Shown here piece after piece: positions 37,317 through 46,652 of a stretch of DNA of 64,000 nt. Under the pieces are notes generated by a model. That model was not told where the DNA came from and searched no databases. It saw only the letters and a program-made list of their open reading frames with translations. Source of the stretch: Paludibacteraceae bacterium (GTDB lineage: Bacteria; Bacteroidota; Bacteroidia; Bacteroidales; Paludibacteraceae); assembly GCA_017448985.1 (NCBI GenBank), contig JAFSKL010000013.1, positions 1 to 64,000 on the forward strand. Reading direction: 5' to 3'. Numbering within the stretch: position 1 is the stretch's first letter; each line of letters opens with the position of its first letter. Position numbers and translations under genes: made by a program.

Positions 37317-38690
37317 TTAATTCTTTATTAATAGCCGGAAAGCGTCTGTCACTTTCTTTACCGGCACTATTTCTATGCCCGAATAGCCTTTCCGAACATC
37401 AATCCTTTCCATCTGTTCCGCAGGAATCAGTATCCGTCGAAAACCCAGTTTCTGCGCCTCCGAGATCCGTTGTTCGATACGGTTTACAGGCCTGATCTCA
37501 CCTGCCAGACCCACTTCGCCGCATAGACATGTCCCTGCGTCCAATGCAATGTCCATGTTACTGCTTAGTACAGCCGCCAATACCGCCAAATCAATTGCGG
37601 GATCTTGCACCCGCAAGCCGCCGGCTATATTTAGAAACACATCTTTTTGCAGCAACTTAAACCCGACACGCTTCTCCAAAACGGCCAGCAGCATGTTCAG
37701 ACGCCGTCCGTCAAAACCCGTCGATGAGCGCTGAGGCGTGCCGTAAGCAGCACTCGAAACCAAGGCCTGCACTTCAATCAGGAAAGGACGCACACCCTCT
37801 ACCGCTGCGGCTATAGCGATACCGCTCAAACCCTCACGTGCCGTCGAAAGCAACAACTCCGACGGATTGGTCACTTCCCGTAAACCGTCCTGACGCATCT
37901 CATAGATACCGATCTCCGCCGTCGAACCGAAACGGTTCTTCTGCGCGCGCAGAATGCGGTACATATATTGTTGGTCGCCCTCAAACTGCAACACCGTGTC
38001 CACGATGTGCTCCAGCACTTTCGGCCCCGCCAGCGAACCCTCTTTGTTGATATGCCCGATAATGATGAACGGTATATTCCGGCTCTTTGCGAACTCTAAA
38101 ATCCGCGCCGCGCACTCCCGAACTTGCGTCAGACTGCCTATCGTGGCATCCACGGCTTCGGTACCTATCGTCTGTATCGAATCAATCACCACAATCTCCG
38201 GCTCCACTTCTTTCACCTGCTCCAAAATGCGCTCCAATGATGTCTCGCTCGAGATAAACAGGTTCTCCGCGTTTCCGGCCAAACGGGCTGCACGCAACTT
38301 CAACTGCCGTACACTCTCCTCGCCTGACGCATAGAAAGTCTTCCGCTCGCCTTGCTGCATCAGCACTTGCAAGGCTAACGTGGACTTGCCTATTCCCGGC
38401 TCTCCGCCCAACAACACCAGACTCCCAGGCACTAATCCTCCGCCTAACACCCGATTGAACTCCCCATTCCGCATATCAATCCGCATCTCCTCACTCGCCA
38501 CCACATCTTGCAACCGCTGAGGCTGGCCGGACAAGCCATTCACCCTCCCTTGAGGGGAGGGACGGGGAGAGGTTTGTACTACTTCTTCTTCGTAGGTTCC
38601 CCATTCGCCGCAGACCGGACAACGACCCAGCATTTGCGGAGCCTTTGCCCCGCATGACGAACAGACATATTGTATCGTTGCTTTAGCCAT
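37317..38690 (-). CDS. radA: DNA repair protein RadA
   Basis: A 457-aa RecA-like ATPase that promotes branch migration in recombination. The N-terminal zinc finger has C-x2-C, then C-x2-C (YVCSSCG, LGRCPVCGEWG). The ATPase has GGEPGIGKSTL and the RadA-specific KNRFG motif, followed by a Lon-like C-terminal domain (GGLRVQDPAIDLAVLAA). Between zinc finger and ATPase, about residues 41-52 read TSPRPSPQGRVNG. This is encoded by a palindromic GC-rich segment (near 38545-38575) of the kind also inserted in ribD. Confidence 0.95.
   Translation of the reverse strand: MAKATIQYVCSSCGAKAPQMLGRCPVCGEWGTYEEEVVQTSPRPSPQGRVNGLSGQPQRLQDVVASEEMRIDMRNGEFNRVLGGGLVPGSLVLLGGEPGIGKSTLALQVLMQQGERKTFYASGEESVRQLKLRAARLAGNAENLFISSETSLERILEQVKEVEPEIVVIDSIQTIGTEAVDATIGSLTQVRECAARILEFAKSRNIPFIIIGHINKEGSLAGPKVLEHIVDTVLQFEGDQQYMYRILRAQKNRFGSTAEIGIYEMRQDGLREVTNPSELLLSTAREGLSGIAIAAAVEGVRPFLIEVQALVSSAAYGTPQRSSTGFDGRRLNMLLAVLEKRVGFKLLQKDVFLNIAGGLRVQDPAIDLAVLAAVLSSNMDIALDAGTCLCGEVGLAGEIRPVNRIEQRISEAQKLGFRRILIPAEQMERIDVRKGYSGIEIVPVKKVTDAFRLLIKN
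38545..38577. repeat. REP-like palindromic insert in radA
   Basis: CCCTCCC and GGGGAGGG face each other across a 4-base loop. Coding-strand translation is SPRPSPQGR, the well-known peptide form of widespread GC-rich palindromes. Confidence 0.7.
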
Positions 38691-38707
38691 CTTACATCAA
38701 TCCATCA

Positions 38708-39517
38708 TTACAACAATATCACATCGTTCTCTTCCGCCAAAATAGTATTCTCGAAAATCGGCTTAGCTTCTTGCAAGAAGAGACTGTGGTCCTCAACTCG
38801 AGCGCTGTAATGTCCCAGAATCAATTTCCCGACATTCGCCAACGAAGCAATCTTCGCTGCATCAGCCGCCGTCGAATGTTTCACTTCCTTGCTCCGTTTC
38901 GCATGGCTCTGCAAGAAAGTGGACTCGTGATACAATGTATCCACACCCTCGATAATCGGCACAATCTTCTCGCTGTACTGCGTGTCTGAACAATAGGCAT
39001 AACGCTTGCGCGTCTCATAACCGAACGTCCCGTCCTCATTCTTCACACGATGCGTCTCTTTGAACAAAAAACCGCAAGTCGGAACACCGTGCTTCAATGG
39101 AATCGTCTCCACACTCACCGTCCGATCTTCAAAAATAACGGCATGTTTGCGAGGATTAATGGGATGAAAAATGATATCATACAATCGATCATTGGCGTGA
39201 TAATCCAACAGCGGTTGCAGCAATCTCTCCAAGTCAGGCTGGGCATAGATATGCATCGGCTGCGTACGCTTCAACATGCCCAAAGTCGTCAGCAGACCGA
39301 TCAATCCGAAACAATGGTCGCCGTGCAAGTGCGAAATGAAGATATTATACAGACGCGAAGTGTGAATGCCGAGTTTCTGCATCGTCAGCACAACGCCCTC
39401 GCCGCAATCGACGAGAAACGACTTGTCGCAGATTTCCACCAACTGACTCGACGGAGATGTCGTCTTCGTCGGCTTGGCACTCCCGCACCCTAATATCGTC
39501 ACTTTACTTTCGCTCAA
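38708..39517 (-). CDS. rnz: Ribonuclease Z
   Basis: A 269-aa metallo-beta-lactamase-fold nuclease for tRNA 3' processing. The HLHGDHCFG metal motif (residues about 63-71), GCGSAKPTK near the start, and a conserved YHESTF plus LGHYSAR near the end are family hallmarks. The start is TTG 39517 inside the end of the upstream DUF4954 gene (14-bp overlap); a GTG four codons later is possible. Confidence 0.93.
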   Translation of the reverse strand: MSESKVTILGCGSAKPTKTTSPSSQLVEICDKSFLVDCGEGVVLTMQKLGIHTSRLYNIFISHLHGDHCFGLIGLLTTLGMLKRTQPMHIYAQPDLERLLQPLLDYHANDRLYDIIFHPINPRKHAVIFEDRTVSVETIPLKHGVPTCGFLFKETHRVKNEDGTFGYETRKRYAYCSDTQYSEKIVPIIEGVDTLYHESTFLQSHAKRSKEVKHSTAADAAKIASLANVGKLILGHYSARVEDHSLFLQEAKPIFENTILAEENDVILL

Positions 39518-41516
39518 GAACTTTCAATTTTAAATTTTCAATTCGAGAGAGTTCGGCAAGAACTCGATCGCCCAACTCACTCTTCCTTTCGATATGTTCT
39601 AGCACGGCTCTGACGAACGAATTGGACTCAAAACTGCCGCGTACTTCCGCAAAGTCCGCCTCTGCCTGTTCCTTGTCGCCATCAGCCCCGAAGCCGGTCT
39701 GACTGTTCAGGTCGAATTCCTTCCGCGCATCGTCATAAACCATCTTGTCGAGGTTCACCACAGCCGCTTTCCATTCTTCCACGGTCTTGCTCAGTTTCTC
39801 CAGCGTCACTTCCGCCACGCTGCAACCCCATACTTGCTCCAGTTTCTCCAAGGCCCAAGTCCACTCGTACGAATAGTAGTTGGCATGCATCTGTTCCAAC
39901 CGATGCTGTATATCTTCCAATCCCAACAACCCGTTCTCAATCTCATTCGCCAACTTCGTCACCTCACTTCGCGGAGCAATCAGTCCTGCCAAATCAACCC
40001 AGTTGCCCAAACCTGTTTCGCTATCCGGACGCAACGCAGCACGAATCTCGTCCAGCGTCCGCCACTCACTTTTTTCAAGACGGCTGATCAGACTGTTGCC
40101 CAGGAACTTCTGAATACCTATCGTGTACAGCTCCCGGCCATGACGCAACGACGAGTTGCGAATCTTGCAGTTCTTGTATCCGTAAACTTCCGTATTCTCG
40201 CCGCTCAAAGCCTGCAACTCGTTCAGAATCTCACGGCCGCGCCACATCTTCTGCACGGTGTACGGACTCAGCAAGTTGAAATTAATCTGGTCCAGCTTAT
40301 GCGGATCCTTGCGATTGTCACGCTTCGGCCATTTCTGCGCGTCACGGATCGTACCTACGGTACGAAGATTAGCGCCTGGCACCAAAAAACTCTCCGAATT
40401 ATTCTCTATCAGATATGAGAACGGCAGGTCCGATGTGTCCGCATGATGCGTGTGACGGCCCATCACCAGACTGAACGCACCCACTTTGCTCGGCCACAAC
40501 AGGTAACTGTCGCTCGTCGTCTTCGCGCCACGTTCGGCTATACCCTGATGAATAGGCCCCAACTTGTACATGTGGTTGCTCTGATTGCTGCCTGAACCCG
40601 CATTCAAAAACGAGAACATACCAGCAATCAACAGCGTACTCTTGTGATGCGTCACGGTGTAAGGACCTGCAAAAATAGCGCAAGCCTCACCGTGCATGCC
40701 CTGACAATTGCTGAAGAACAGACTCTCGCCGGCCGAATAATGTTTGTCGAAGATACATCCCTGACCCACGAAACACTTATCTACCAACGTGCTGTCGCCT
40801 ATCTCTACGCCCGAAGCAATAATAAAATCTGTGCACTTGACGCCGCTACCCAAACGGACAGGAGCCGACTCATTCGAGTTGATCGTGCCGTTCTTTAAAC
40901 GACTCACACCGCTCAACTCCGCATAATCGCCGATACGCACATTCTTGATCGTTCCGCAGTTCAGAATCCGCACATGGTCGCCGATCACGCCTACTTCAGC
41001 CGCCTGCGAATCCGAATACTCGTCAATCATCCGCTCCAGCGCCTGAATCATCTTCGGACGATGCCGGTAAAGCGTCAGTATATACGCCAGACTCGCACTC
41101 AACTCATTGAAAATAGGTATCTCACGCCCGCCGCCTTCGTTCATCACCGGCACGCGAACGCCGTTACCGAATGTCGTCCGGCCATCCACCAGAATCGAGT
41201 TCACGTTCTCGATACAGGTGTTGTTACCGATCCGATAATTGGCGATATAGTTGTGGATATTGAATAGATGCGCATCGTCGCCCACCTCGCAGTTATGCAA
41301 CATGGCGTTGTAAATACCCGTGTGGATCTTGATGCCGCCGGGCAACTCCAGTTCCTTGCCGAAGACGCCCAATCGGTTGTAACCCGAAAAATTGGAGTGA
41401 CGCACAAATCGCGCATCAAACGCCTCTGCCACTTCTATCTCTGCCCAATCGGTCGCCTTACAACCCTGCGACTCCAACTGCGCAATCTCTTGTGCTGTCA
41501 ATGAACGGTAGTTCAT
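39504..41516 (-). CDS. DUF4954-family protein (left-handed beta-helix)
   Basis: A 670-aa cytosolic protein typical of Bacteroidota and spirochaetes. Residues about 70-340 have hexapeptide-like repeats (VRIGDYAELSGVSRLKNGTI, KCTDFIIASGVEIGDSTLVD), pointing to a left-handed beta-helix as in acyl- or nucleotidyltransferases. The C-terminal part is helical. No activity is established. The last residues (IENLKLKVLERK) are encoded by a 7-bp-period stretch (39521-39546). It lies 31 bp downstream of dnaN. Confidence 0.85.
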   Translation of the reverse strand: MNYRSLTAQEIAQLESQGCKATDWAEIEVAEAFDARFVRHSNFSGYNRLGVFGKELELPGGIKIHTGIYNAMLHNCEVGDDAHLFNIHNYIANYRIGNNTCIENVNSILVDGRTTFGNGVRVPVMNEGGGREIPIFNELSASLAYILTLYRHRPKMIQALERMIDEYSDSQAAEVGVIGDHVRILNCGTIKNVRIGDYAELSGVSRLKNGTINSNESAPVRLGSGVKCTDFIIASGVEIGDSTLVDKCFVGQGCIFDKHYSAGESLFFSNCQGMHGEACAIFAGPYTVTHHKSTLLIAGMFSFLNAGSGSNQSNHMYKLGPIHQGIAERGAKTTSDSYLLWPSKVGAFSLVMGRHTHHADTSDLPFSYLIENNSESFLVPGANLRTVGTIRDAQKWPKRDNRKDPHKLDQINFNLLSPYTVQKMWRGREILNELQALSGENTEVYGYKNCKIRNSSLRHGRELYTIGIQKFLGNSLISRLEKSEWRTLDEIRAALRPDSETGLGNWVDLAGLIAPRSEVTKLANEIENGLLGLEDIQHRLEQMHANYYSYEWTWALEKLEQVWGCSVAEVTLEKLSKTVEEWKAAVVNLDKMVYDDARKEFDLNSQTGFGADGDKEQAEADFAEVRGSFESNSFVRAVLEHIERKSELGDRVLAELSRIENLKLKVLERK
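39521..39546. repeat. 7-bp-period stretch at the 3' end of the DUF4954 gene
   Basis: CTTTCAA, TTTTAAA and TTTTCAA in a 7-bp register; in frame and coding for the C-terminus. Confidence 0.7.
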
Positions 41517-41549
41517 TAATTCTTAATTTTTAATTCTTAATTTTGACTT
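41514..41549. repeat. 7-bp-period array in the dnaN-DUF4954 spacer
   Basis: TTAATTC and TTAATTT alternate in a 7-bp register and fill the 31-bp gap from the start codon of the DUF4954 gene to the dnaN stop. Confidence 0.8.
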
Positions 41550-42672
41550 AATCGTTCAGCAGCATCGGCATCAACAGCATCAGCACATCTTCGTTCTCCT
41601 CGTTCTCTGCCGGCAGAATCAAACCTGCACGAGCTGGATCAGCCAGCTTCAGCTGTACATCCGCACTCTCAATCGAACTCAGCAAGTCAATCAGGAACGG
41701 AGCCTTGAAACCGATAGCCATCGGCGTACCGTTATAGTCGCAACCGATTGTCTCTTCTGCACTCGTCGAGAAATCGATATCCTGTGCCGAAATCTTAATC
41801 TGGTTCTCGCTCAACGCCAGACGCAACTGAGCGGTACCGTTGTTGGCAAAAACAGCCACGCGCTTGCAAGCGTTAATCAGCGTCTGACGATCTACCGTCA
41901 CGATATTCTGATTGGCCTGAGGGATAACGGCATTGTAATTCGGGAAACGGCCCTCGATCTGACGGCAAACGATGATCGTGCTGCCGAACTCAAACCGCGC
42001 GTTCTTCTGACCGAAGGTCACTTTCACTTCGCCTTCCTCTTTCGTCAACAGGTTCTTCAGCAAGCTGGCCGGTTTTTTCGGCAGAATGAAGCTGGCGGCT
42101 ACACCTGCTTTCACACCCTCGTTCGTGTAACGAACCAAACGGTGAGCGTCCGTAGCTACCATCGTCACTTTGTCCTCGGCTATGTCGAAGAAGATACCGT
42201 TCATCACGGGACGCAGATCGTCGTCAGCTGTGCAGAAAATGGTCTTCTCAATCGCACTCTGCAGCACACCTGCCGGCAATGCAATCGCACGCGCATCTGC
42301 CTCTGCTTCCGGCATCTCGGGATACTCGTTGCCGTTAACGCCTACGAACGAATAGGTACCGTTCTGGCTCACCATGCTTACTGCAAAATTGTTCTCGTCA
42401 ATAGTGAACGACAGCGGTTGCTCGCTGAATTCCTTCAAGGTCTCCAACAGCAACTTGGCTGCAGAAGCCACCTTGCCGCTACCTTCTGCGCCGTCCACTT
42501 CCACACTCGTGCGGATCGTCGTCTCGCCGTCAGAAGCGGTTAACTTCAACTCGTTACCTACCAAATCAAACAGCACGTCGTCCAGAATAGGCAACGCATT
42601 CTTGCTGTTAATCACGCGGCTTACTGCCTGTAATTGCGAAAAGAGTTTTGAACTCGATACATTAAATCTCAT
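41548..42672 (-). CDS. dnaN: DNA polymerase III beta subunit (sliding clamp)
   Basis: A 374-aa clamp protein that tethers the replicase to DNA. The three-domain organisation is visible from MRFNVSSSKLFSQLQAVSRV at the N-terminus to the C-terminal RAGLILPAENEENEDVLMLLMPMLL. VATDAHRLVRY (family: ATDxHRLA) and GRFPNYNAVIP (family: xGxFPdYxxvIP) are clear. Length is as in the family. It has its own canonical promoter upstream (42732-42763). Its gene is not next to dnaA here. Confidence 0.96.
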   Translation of the reverse strand: MRFNVSSSKLFSQLQAVSRVINSKNALPILDDVLFDLVGNELKLTASDGETTIRTSVEVDGAEGSGKVASAAKLLLETLKEFSEQPLSFTIDENNFAVSMVSQNGTYSFVGVNGNEYPEMPEAEADARAIALPAGVLQSAIEKTIFCTADDDLRPVMNGIFFDIAEDKVTMVATDAHRLVRYTNEGVKAGVAASFILPKKPASLLKNLLTKEEGEVKVTFGQKNARFEFGSTIIVCRQIEGRFPNYNAVIPQANQNIVTVDRQTLINACKRVAVFANNGTAQLRLALSENQIKISAQDIDFSTSAEETIGCDYNGTPMAIGFKAPFLIDLLSSIESADVQLKLADPARAGLILPAENEENEDVLMLLMPMLLND

Positions 42673-42731
42673 ATACGTATATTTTTTAGTTATTTTTTCC
42701 TGTTTTCTTAAATGCGTAACATTTAAGCGTG

Positions 42732-42763
42732 CAAAATTACAAAAATATTTTTACATATGCAAA
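42732..42763 (-). promoter_or_regulatory. Bacteroidota promoter for dnaN
   Basis: On the minus strand TTTG (42760-42763), 20 bp, TAATTTTG (42732-42739). The -33 box is extended by CATATG. Confidence 0.8.
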
Positions 42764-42770
42764 TTTTAGC

Positions 42771-43790
42771 TCACTTTTTTAATAAATTACACAAATATTC
42801 TTGCTCCGGCTGGCCTGGAGTAGGGATCAGCTCCGCTTTTTCCAGCAATCCCAAGGCTTCCAAATCCATGATCGTCGAATATCCCGATCGTGCAATTATA
42901 TGCTTTGCCTCCAACAATACTTCCGCCAAATTTTCATCCTCCATATACGGCACAAGCGTTATGTTCCCGCGCTTAATCCGTGTATTCGGCCTATTCATCA
43001 ATCCCTGCACAATCAGCACTTGCTCTTCTTTTCCCTGATATCGCCTCACAACCTCTTGCTCTAACATCGTCCGCTGAGGCTCTAAACCGCTCAAAACAGC
43101 CACTACCGCGTACCCGCCGCCTAACTTTGCTGTCATTCTCGTTCGCATCTCGTTCGCATCCTTGACATCACCGTACCGTGCGAATCGGCTCTGTGGCCCG
43201 ATATATTCCACTTTTGCCTTCTGACATTTATCGGAGTGTCTGGAGTCATCTTTTGACTTTTTGGGATGACTTAAAACTCCCGCCAAACTCTTCTCTTCCT
43301 CCTTATAATCAGGCACCCACACTTTGTCAAAATGCGCACACACCCGCGCGTGCAAACGTTCTACCAATCCCTCCAACCATTTCCATCCTTTCGGCAACAG
43401 CACATGCAACTGATGCGTCATATATACAAATTCCGTTCCTGACTCCTCCTTCCCATACAACCCGAAACGATTGTCACTCACCAAACGATCGATCTTTTCT
43501 TCCCACAGCACAGCCTTCAATAACGCGTGGTCCTTCATCGACCATACCACTAATTTCGGCAGCATCTTCACCACAGCCCACACTTGCCGCTTGCCCTTAC
43601 CGTACTTCAACTGCAAAGGCGCCAAATATACATACCGCAACTTCGGAAAATGCCTCCGCAACAGCACTAAACTCTCGCCGTCACCGCCCAAGATCACTTC
43701 ATGCCCCTCGTCCAAAAAACGATGTACTAACGGCACGCATCGGCTGGCGTGCCCCAATCCCCAATTCAATGGCGCAACAAGAATCTTCAT
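42771..43790 (-). CDS. MurG-like (GT-B) glycosyltransferase family protein
   Basis: A 339-aa protein starting with KILVAPLNWGLGHASRCVPL, a glycine-rich N-terminal loop as in MurG-like GT-B enzymes. The C-terminal part has a donor-site-like ARSGYSTIMDLEALG (A-R-x-G-x-x-T-x-x-E pattern), PTPGQPEQEYL. Bacteroidota carry this family widely; acceptor unknown. A non-conserved stretch of about 20 residues (HPKKSKDDSRHSDKCQKA, near 43222-43275) is encoded by two small inverted repeats and looks inserted. It is coupled to the radical SAM gene by a 4-bp overlap. Confidence 0.75.
   Translation of the reverse strand: MKILVAPLNWGLGHASRCVPLVHRFLDEGHEVILGGDGESLVLLRRHFPKLRYVYLAPLQLKYGKGKRQVWAVVKMLPKLVVWSMKDHALLKAVLWEEKIDRLVSDNRFGLYGKEESGTEFVYMTHQLHVLLPKGWKWLEGLVERLHARVCAHFDKVWVPDYKEEEKSLAGVLSHPKKSKDDSRHSDKCQKAKVEYIGPQSRFARYGDVKDANEMRTRMTAKLGGGYAVVAVLSGLEPQRTMLEQEVVRRYQGKEEQVLIVQGLMNRPNTRIKRGNITLVPYMEDENLAEVLLEAKHIIARSGYSTIMDLEALGLLEKAELIPTPGQPEQEYLCNLLKK
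43222..43275. repeat. Hairpin-forming in-frame insert in the glycosyltransferase gene
   Basis: On the plus strand AGTCATC and GATGACT form an inverted repeat around a 14-base loop. GACA and TGTC form a second pair next to it. The encoded residues are not part of the family core. Confidence 0.55.
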
Positions 43791-44575
43791 GCACTTATAC
43801 TCACATCAAATCCTCTATCAATCAGCGGCTTGGCTATCCGCTCCATTTCTTCTCTGCTCAACTTCTCCAACCGCTCTTCCGGCGTCTTACGGTCAATCAC
43901 ATAGATCATGATCTGCTTCGGCCGTAACTCCTCCACCGCCTTGTACCACGCTGCCAACTCCTCCTCACTCGTGTTGTCAATCCGTTTACCGTCGTGCTCG
44001 CCGCGCAAAAAACAGGTCTGCAAAATAAAATCGCCTTCAAAAACCTTCAACCAGCCGATAATAGTCTTTACATCCAATTCCCCGTTTACCGGCATATCAA
44101 TCCGCCGCATCATCTCGTCTGTCGCTGAATCCAACTTCAAAATCCGATTGTCGCACAGCCGCAGCGCCTCAACCACATCCGGCCTGCCCAACTGCGTTGA
44201 ATTGCTCAGCACACTCACCTTCGCCTTCGGACAATATTTGTCCCTCAAACCAATCGTGTCCTCTATAATTCCCTTAAAATCAGGATGTAATGTCGGCTCT
44301 CCGTTCCCCGAAAAAGTGATCACATCCAATCCCGACTCCTGACTCCTGACTCCTGATTCCAGACTCCTGATTCCTTTCAGCTTTCGTTCCAGCGCCTCTC
44401 TCACTTCCTCCCTTGTCGGCAGTTTCGGCTTCTGCACTTGCTCATTCCACCCGCACTCACAGTACACACAATTGAATGTGCACAACTTATGCTCCAGAGG
44501 CATCAACTCCACGCCCAGACTCACACCCAATCGCCTGCTCCGTATCGGCCCATATGCTATCTCACCAAACAACAT
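43787..44575 (-). CDS. Radical SAM protein
   Basis: A 262-aa protein with the radical SAM cluster motif C-x3-C-x2-C in KLCTFNCVYCECGW (about residues 31-44), followed by the SAM-binding FSGNGEPTLHPDF motif. It belongs to a family of small radical SAM enzymes of uncertain substrate. A 7-bp-period array (44333-44375) is in frame between about residues 68 and 82 and encodes SLESGVRSQESG just before the SAM motif. The end overlaps the next gene by 4 bp. Confidence 0.88.
   Translation of the reverse strand: MLFGEIAYGPIRSRRLGVSLGVELMPLEHKLCTFNCVYCECGWNEQVQKPKLPTREEVREALERKLKGIRSLESGVRSQESGLDVITFSGNGEPTLHPDFKGIIEDTIGLRDKYCPKAKVSVLSNSTQLGRPDVVEALRLCDNRILKLDSATDEMMRRIDMPVNGELDVKTIIGWLKVFEGDFILQTCFLRGEHDGKRIDNTSEEELAAWYKAVEELRPKQIMIYVIDRKTPEERLEKLSREEMERIAKPLIDRGFDVSISA
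44333..44375. repeat. In-frame 7-bp-period array in the radical SAM gene
   Basis: GACTCCT repeats three times in a row, then GATTCCA, GACTCCT and GATTCCT, all in a 7-bp register. Confidence 0.9.
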
Positions 44576-44589
44576 TCTGCCTCACCCGC

Positions 44590-44622
44590 AATTTTTAATT
44601 CTTAATTTTTAATTTTTAATTA
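44590..44622. repeat. 7-bp-period array between dnaG and the radical SAM gene
   Basis: TTTTTAA and TTCTTAA in a 7-bp register fill the 44-bp spacer. Confidence 0.8.
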
Positions 44623-46587
44623 AACATTTATCACTCTATTCCCCAAAATCCTGCAAATCTCATTCCGTTGTGCCAGCAATTCCGGCTGATAGCGCAGCAA
44701 CTCCAACTGCCTGTTCCAATCTTGCGCCTCTTGCGCCGCCTTTAGATCGGCCTCCAACTGGTCAATCTGCATCTTGATAACCGTCAACTTGATCTCGTAC
44801 AGCAACTGTGTCACTAACGCACCCAAACGTCCCTCGTTATCCGGCGTCGCAAAGCGGTATTTCTCCGCAATCATATCTACAGCCAAGGCACTCACCTGCG
44901 GATTAGGATGGAACTTAAAGAACTGCTCCGACACAAAACCCTCGTCCTTGAAATGCTGCAAAAACTCATCCATAATAACCTGATACACAGGCTGCGGAGC
45001 CGCTATGCCATCGTTCTTCAACGTCCAGATAATCACCTCACCTATCGTATAAACGGCCCCTTCCACTTCTATCGGACGCTCGCCGTAACGAACCACCAAC
45101 TGCATCAGATTGTAGTAATTCTGCTCCAGCGGTGTCTGCGGCTCGCTTAATTTCTGGGGAGCACTCTGTATAACAGGCGCCTCCGTTACAACCGCACTTG
45201 CTTCCGAGTTCTGAATTCTTTCTTCTGACTTCTCCGCTTTCTCTTTCGCCCGTTCTTCCGCCTTCTTGCGCCGCAGTTTAATCACTTCCGTCGTCAGCAC
45301 TTTCTCGCTCATATGAAGCCGTTCCGCGCAATCCTTGATATACACCTGCCGCGTAATCATGTCCGGAATATTGGCAATCGACGCCGTGATATCTTTAATC
45401 AGTTCCGCACGCTTGAACGGATCATTACCCGCATCCTTACTCAGCAATGCCGACTTGAAACGGATAAAATCCGTTTGATGGTCTTTAATGTACTGAATGA
45501 ACTCCGTCGAATCGTGGTTCTGGGCAAAACTGTCAGGGTCTTCGCCGTCGGGCAACAGCACTACTTTTACATTGAAACCTTCTTCCAAAAACATGTCTAT
45601 ACCGCGCAATGCCGCATGAATACCTGCCGCATCGCCGTCGTACAACACGGTTATATTGCTCGTGAAGCGCTGAATCAACCGAATCTGCGGCTTCGTCAAC
45701 GCCGTTCCGCCGCTCGCCACCACATTCTCGATACCCGACTGGTACATCGAGATAACATCCATCTGACCCTCAACCAGATAGCACATGTCCGCCCGCGCAA
45801 TCGCCTGTTTCGCCTGGAACAAACCGTACAACTCATTCGTCTTCGAATAAATGAGCGAATCGGGCGAATTGACATACTTGCCCACATTCTCTTTCTTCTT
45901 CAGAATACGCCCCGCAAAAGCTACCGGCTTGCCGCTTACCGTAAAAATAGGGAACATCACACGATCCCGGAATCGGTCATACAATCGTCCGTCTTCCGCC
46001 TTGCCCACAACGCCCACACCTATCTTCGTATCCACATCATTCGTGATAAACTCTTCCTTGAAACCCTTTGCTTTCAGCGCCTTGGCTAATGGGTTGCCTT
46101 TCTCCGGCGAATAGCCTAACTGGTACTTTTTGATGATATCTTCGCGCAAACCCCGACCCAAAAAATAACTCAAACCAATCGCCCGGCCTTCTTCCGTATC
46201 CCATAACTGCTTTTGAAACCACTCGTTCGCAAATTCATTCACCACAAACATCGACTCCCGTTTGTCTTGCCGCTGTTGTTCCTCTTGTGTCATCTCGCGT
46301 TCTTCCACTTCGATATGATATTTCTTGCCCAACTGTTTCAGCGCTTCCACAAACGAACATTGCTCGATCTCCATGATAAATCCAACCGCGTGACCACTCG
46401 CGCCGCAACCGAAACACTTGTAAATACCCTTCGACGGACTCACGGTAAACGAACCAGTCTTCTCGTTGTGGAAAGGACAAAGCCCGATCAAGTTGGCGCC
46501 ACGCTTACGCAAGGTCACATAATCGCTCACGACTTCCTCTATCTTCGCCGCCGCATAAATCTTCTCTATGGTCTCTCTTGGTATCAC
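44620..46587 (-). CDS. dnaG: DNA primase
   Basis: A 655-aa primase that makes RNA primers at the replication fork. The N-terminal zinc-binding CPFHNEKTGSFTVSPSKGIYKCFGC, the RNA-polymerase-basic region and the TOPRIM VEGQMDVISMYQSGIENVVA with LYDGDAAGIHAALRG are present. GTG 46587 is proposed as start because IPRETIEKIYAAA matches the family N-terminus; a TTG at 46596 lies inside a 7-bp array. The non-conserved linker near residue 450 includes EKSEERIQNSEAS, encoded by a 7-bp-period stretch (45208-45236). Confidence 0.94.
   Translation of the reverse strand: MIPRETIEKIYAAAKIEEVVSDYVTLRKRGANLIGLCPFHNEKTGSFTVSPSKGIYKCFGCGASGHAVGFIMEIEQCSFVEALKQLGKKYHIEVEEREMTQEEQQRQDKRESMFVVNEFANEWFQKQLWDTEEGRAIGLSYFLGRGLREDIIKKYQLGYSPEKGNPLAKALKAKGFKEEFITNDVDTKIGVGVVGKAEDGRLYDRFRDRVMFPIFTVSGKPVAFAGRILKKKENVGKYVNSPDSLIYSKTNELYGLFQAKQAIARADMCYLVEGQMDVISMYQSGIENVVASGGTALTKPQIRLIQRFTSNITVLYDGDAAGIHAALRGIDMFLEEGFNVKVVLLPDGEDPDSFAQNHDSTEFIQYIKDHQTDFIRFKSALLSKDAGNDPFKRAELIKDITASIANIPDMITRQVYIKDCAERLHMSEKVLTTEVIKLRRKKAEERAKEKAEKSEERIQNSEASAVVTEAPVIQSAPQKLSEPQTPLEQNYYNLMQLVVRYGERPIEVEGAVYTIGEVIIWTLKNDGIAAPQPVYQVIMDEFLQHFKDEGFVSEQFFKFHPNPQVSALAVDMIAEKYRFATPDNEGRLGALVTQLLYEIKLTVIKMQIDQLEADLKAAQEAQDWNRQLELLRYQPELLAQRNEICRILGNRVINV
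45208..45236. repeat. In-frame 7-bp-period stretch in the dnaG linker
   Basis: GTTCTGA, ATTCTTT, CTTCTGA and CTTCTCC run in a 7-bp register in the linker between the catalytic core and the helicase-binding domain. Confidence 0.65.
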
Positions 46588-46591
46588 TTCT

Positions 46592-46652
46592 TTCAACTAT
46601 CAACTATCAAGTTTAAAGAGATATTCATTATTCATTAATCATTATTCATTGT
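46592..46652. repeat. Two adjacent 7-bp-period arrays before dnaG
   Basis: CAACTAT occurs twice at about 46594-46607. ATTCATT, ATTCATT, AATCATT and ATTCATT occupy about 46622-46652. Together they make up the spacer and reach the stop of the upstream barrel gene. Confidence 0.8.

Noticed and set aside
43178..43927. Plus-strand 249-codon frame opposite the glycosyltransferase gene
   Set aside because: Low-complexity, Ser/Pro/Thr-rich shadow of the minus-strand gene.
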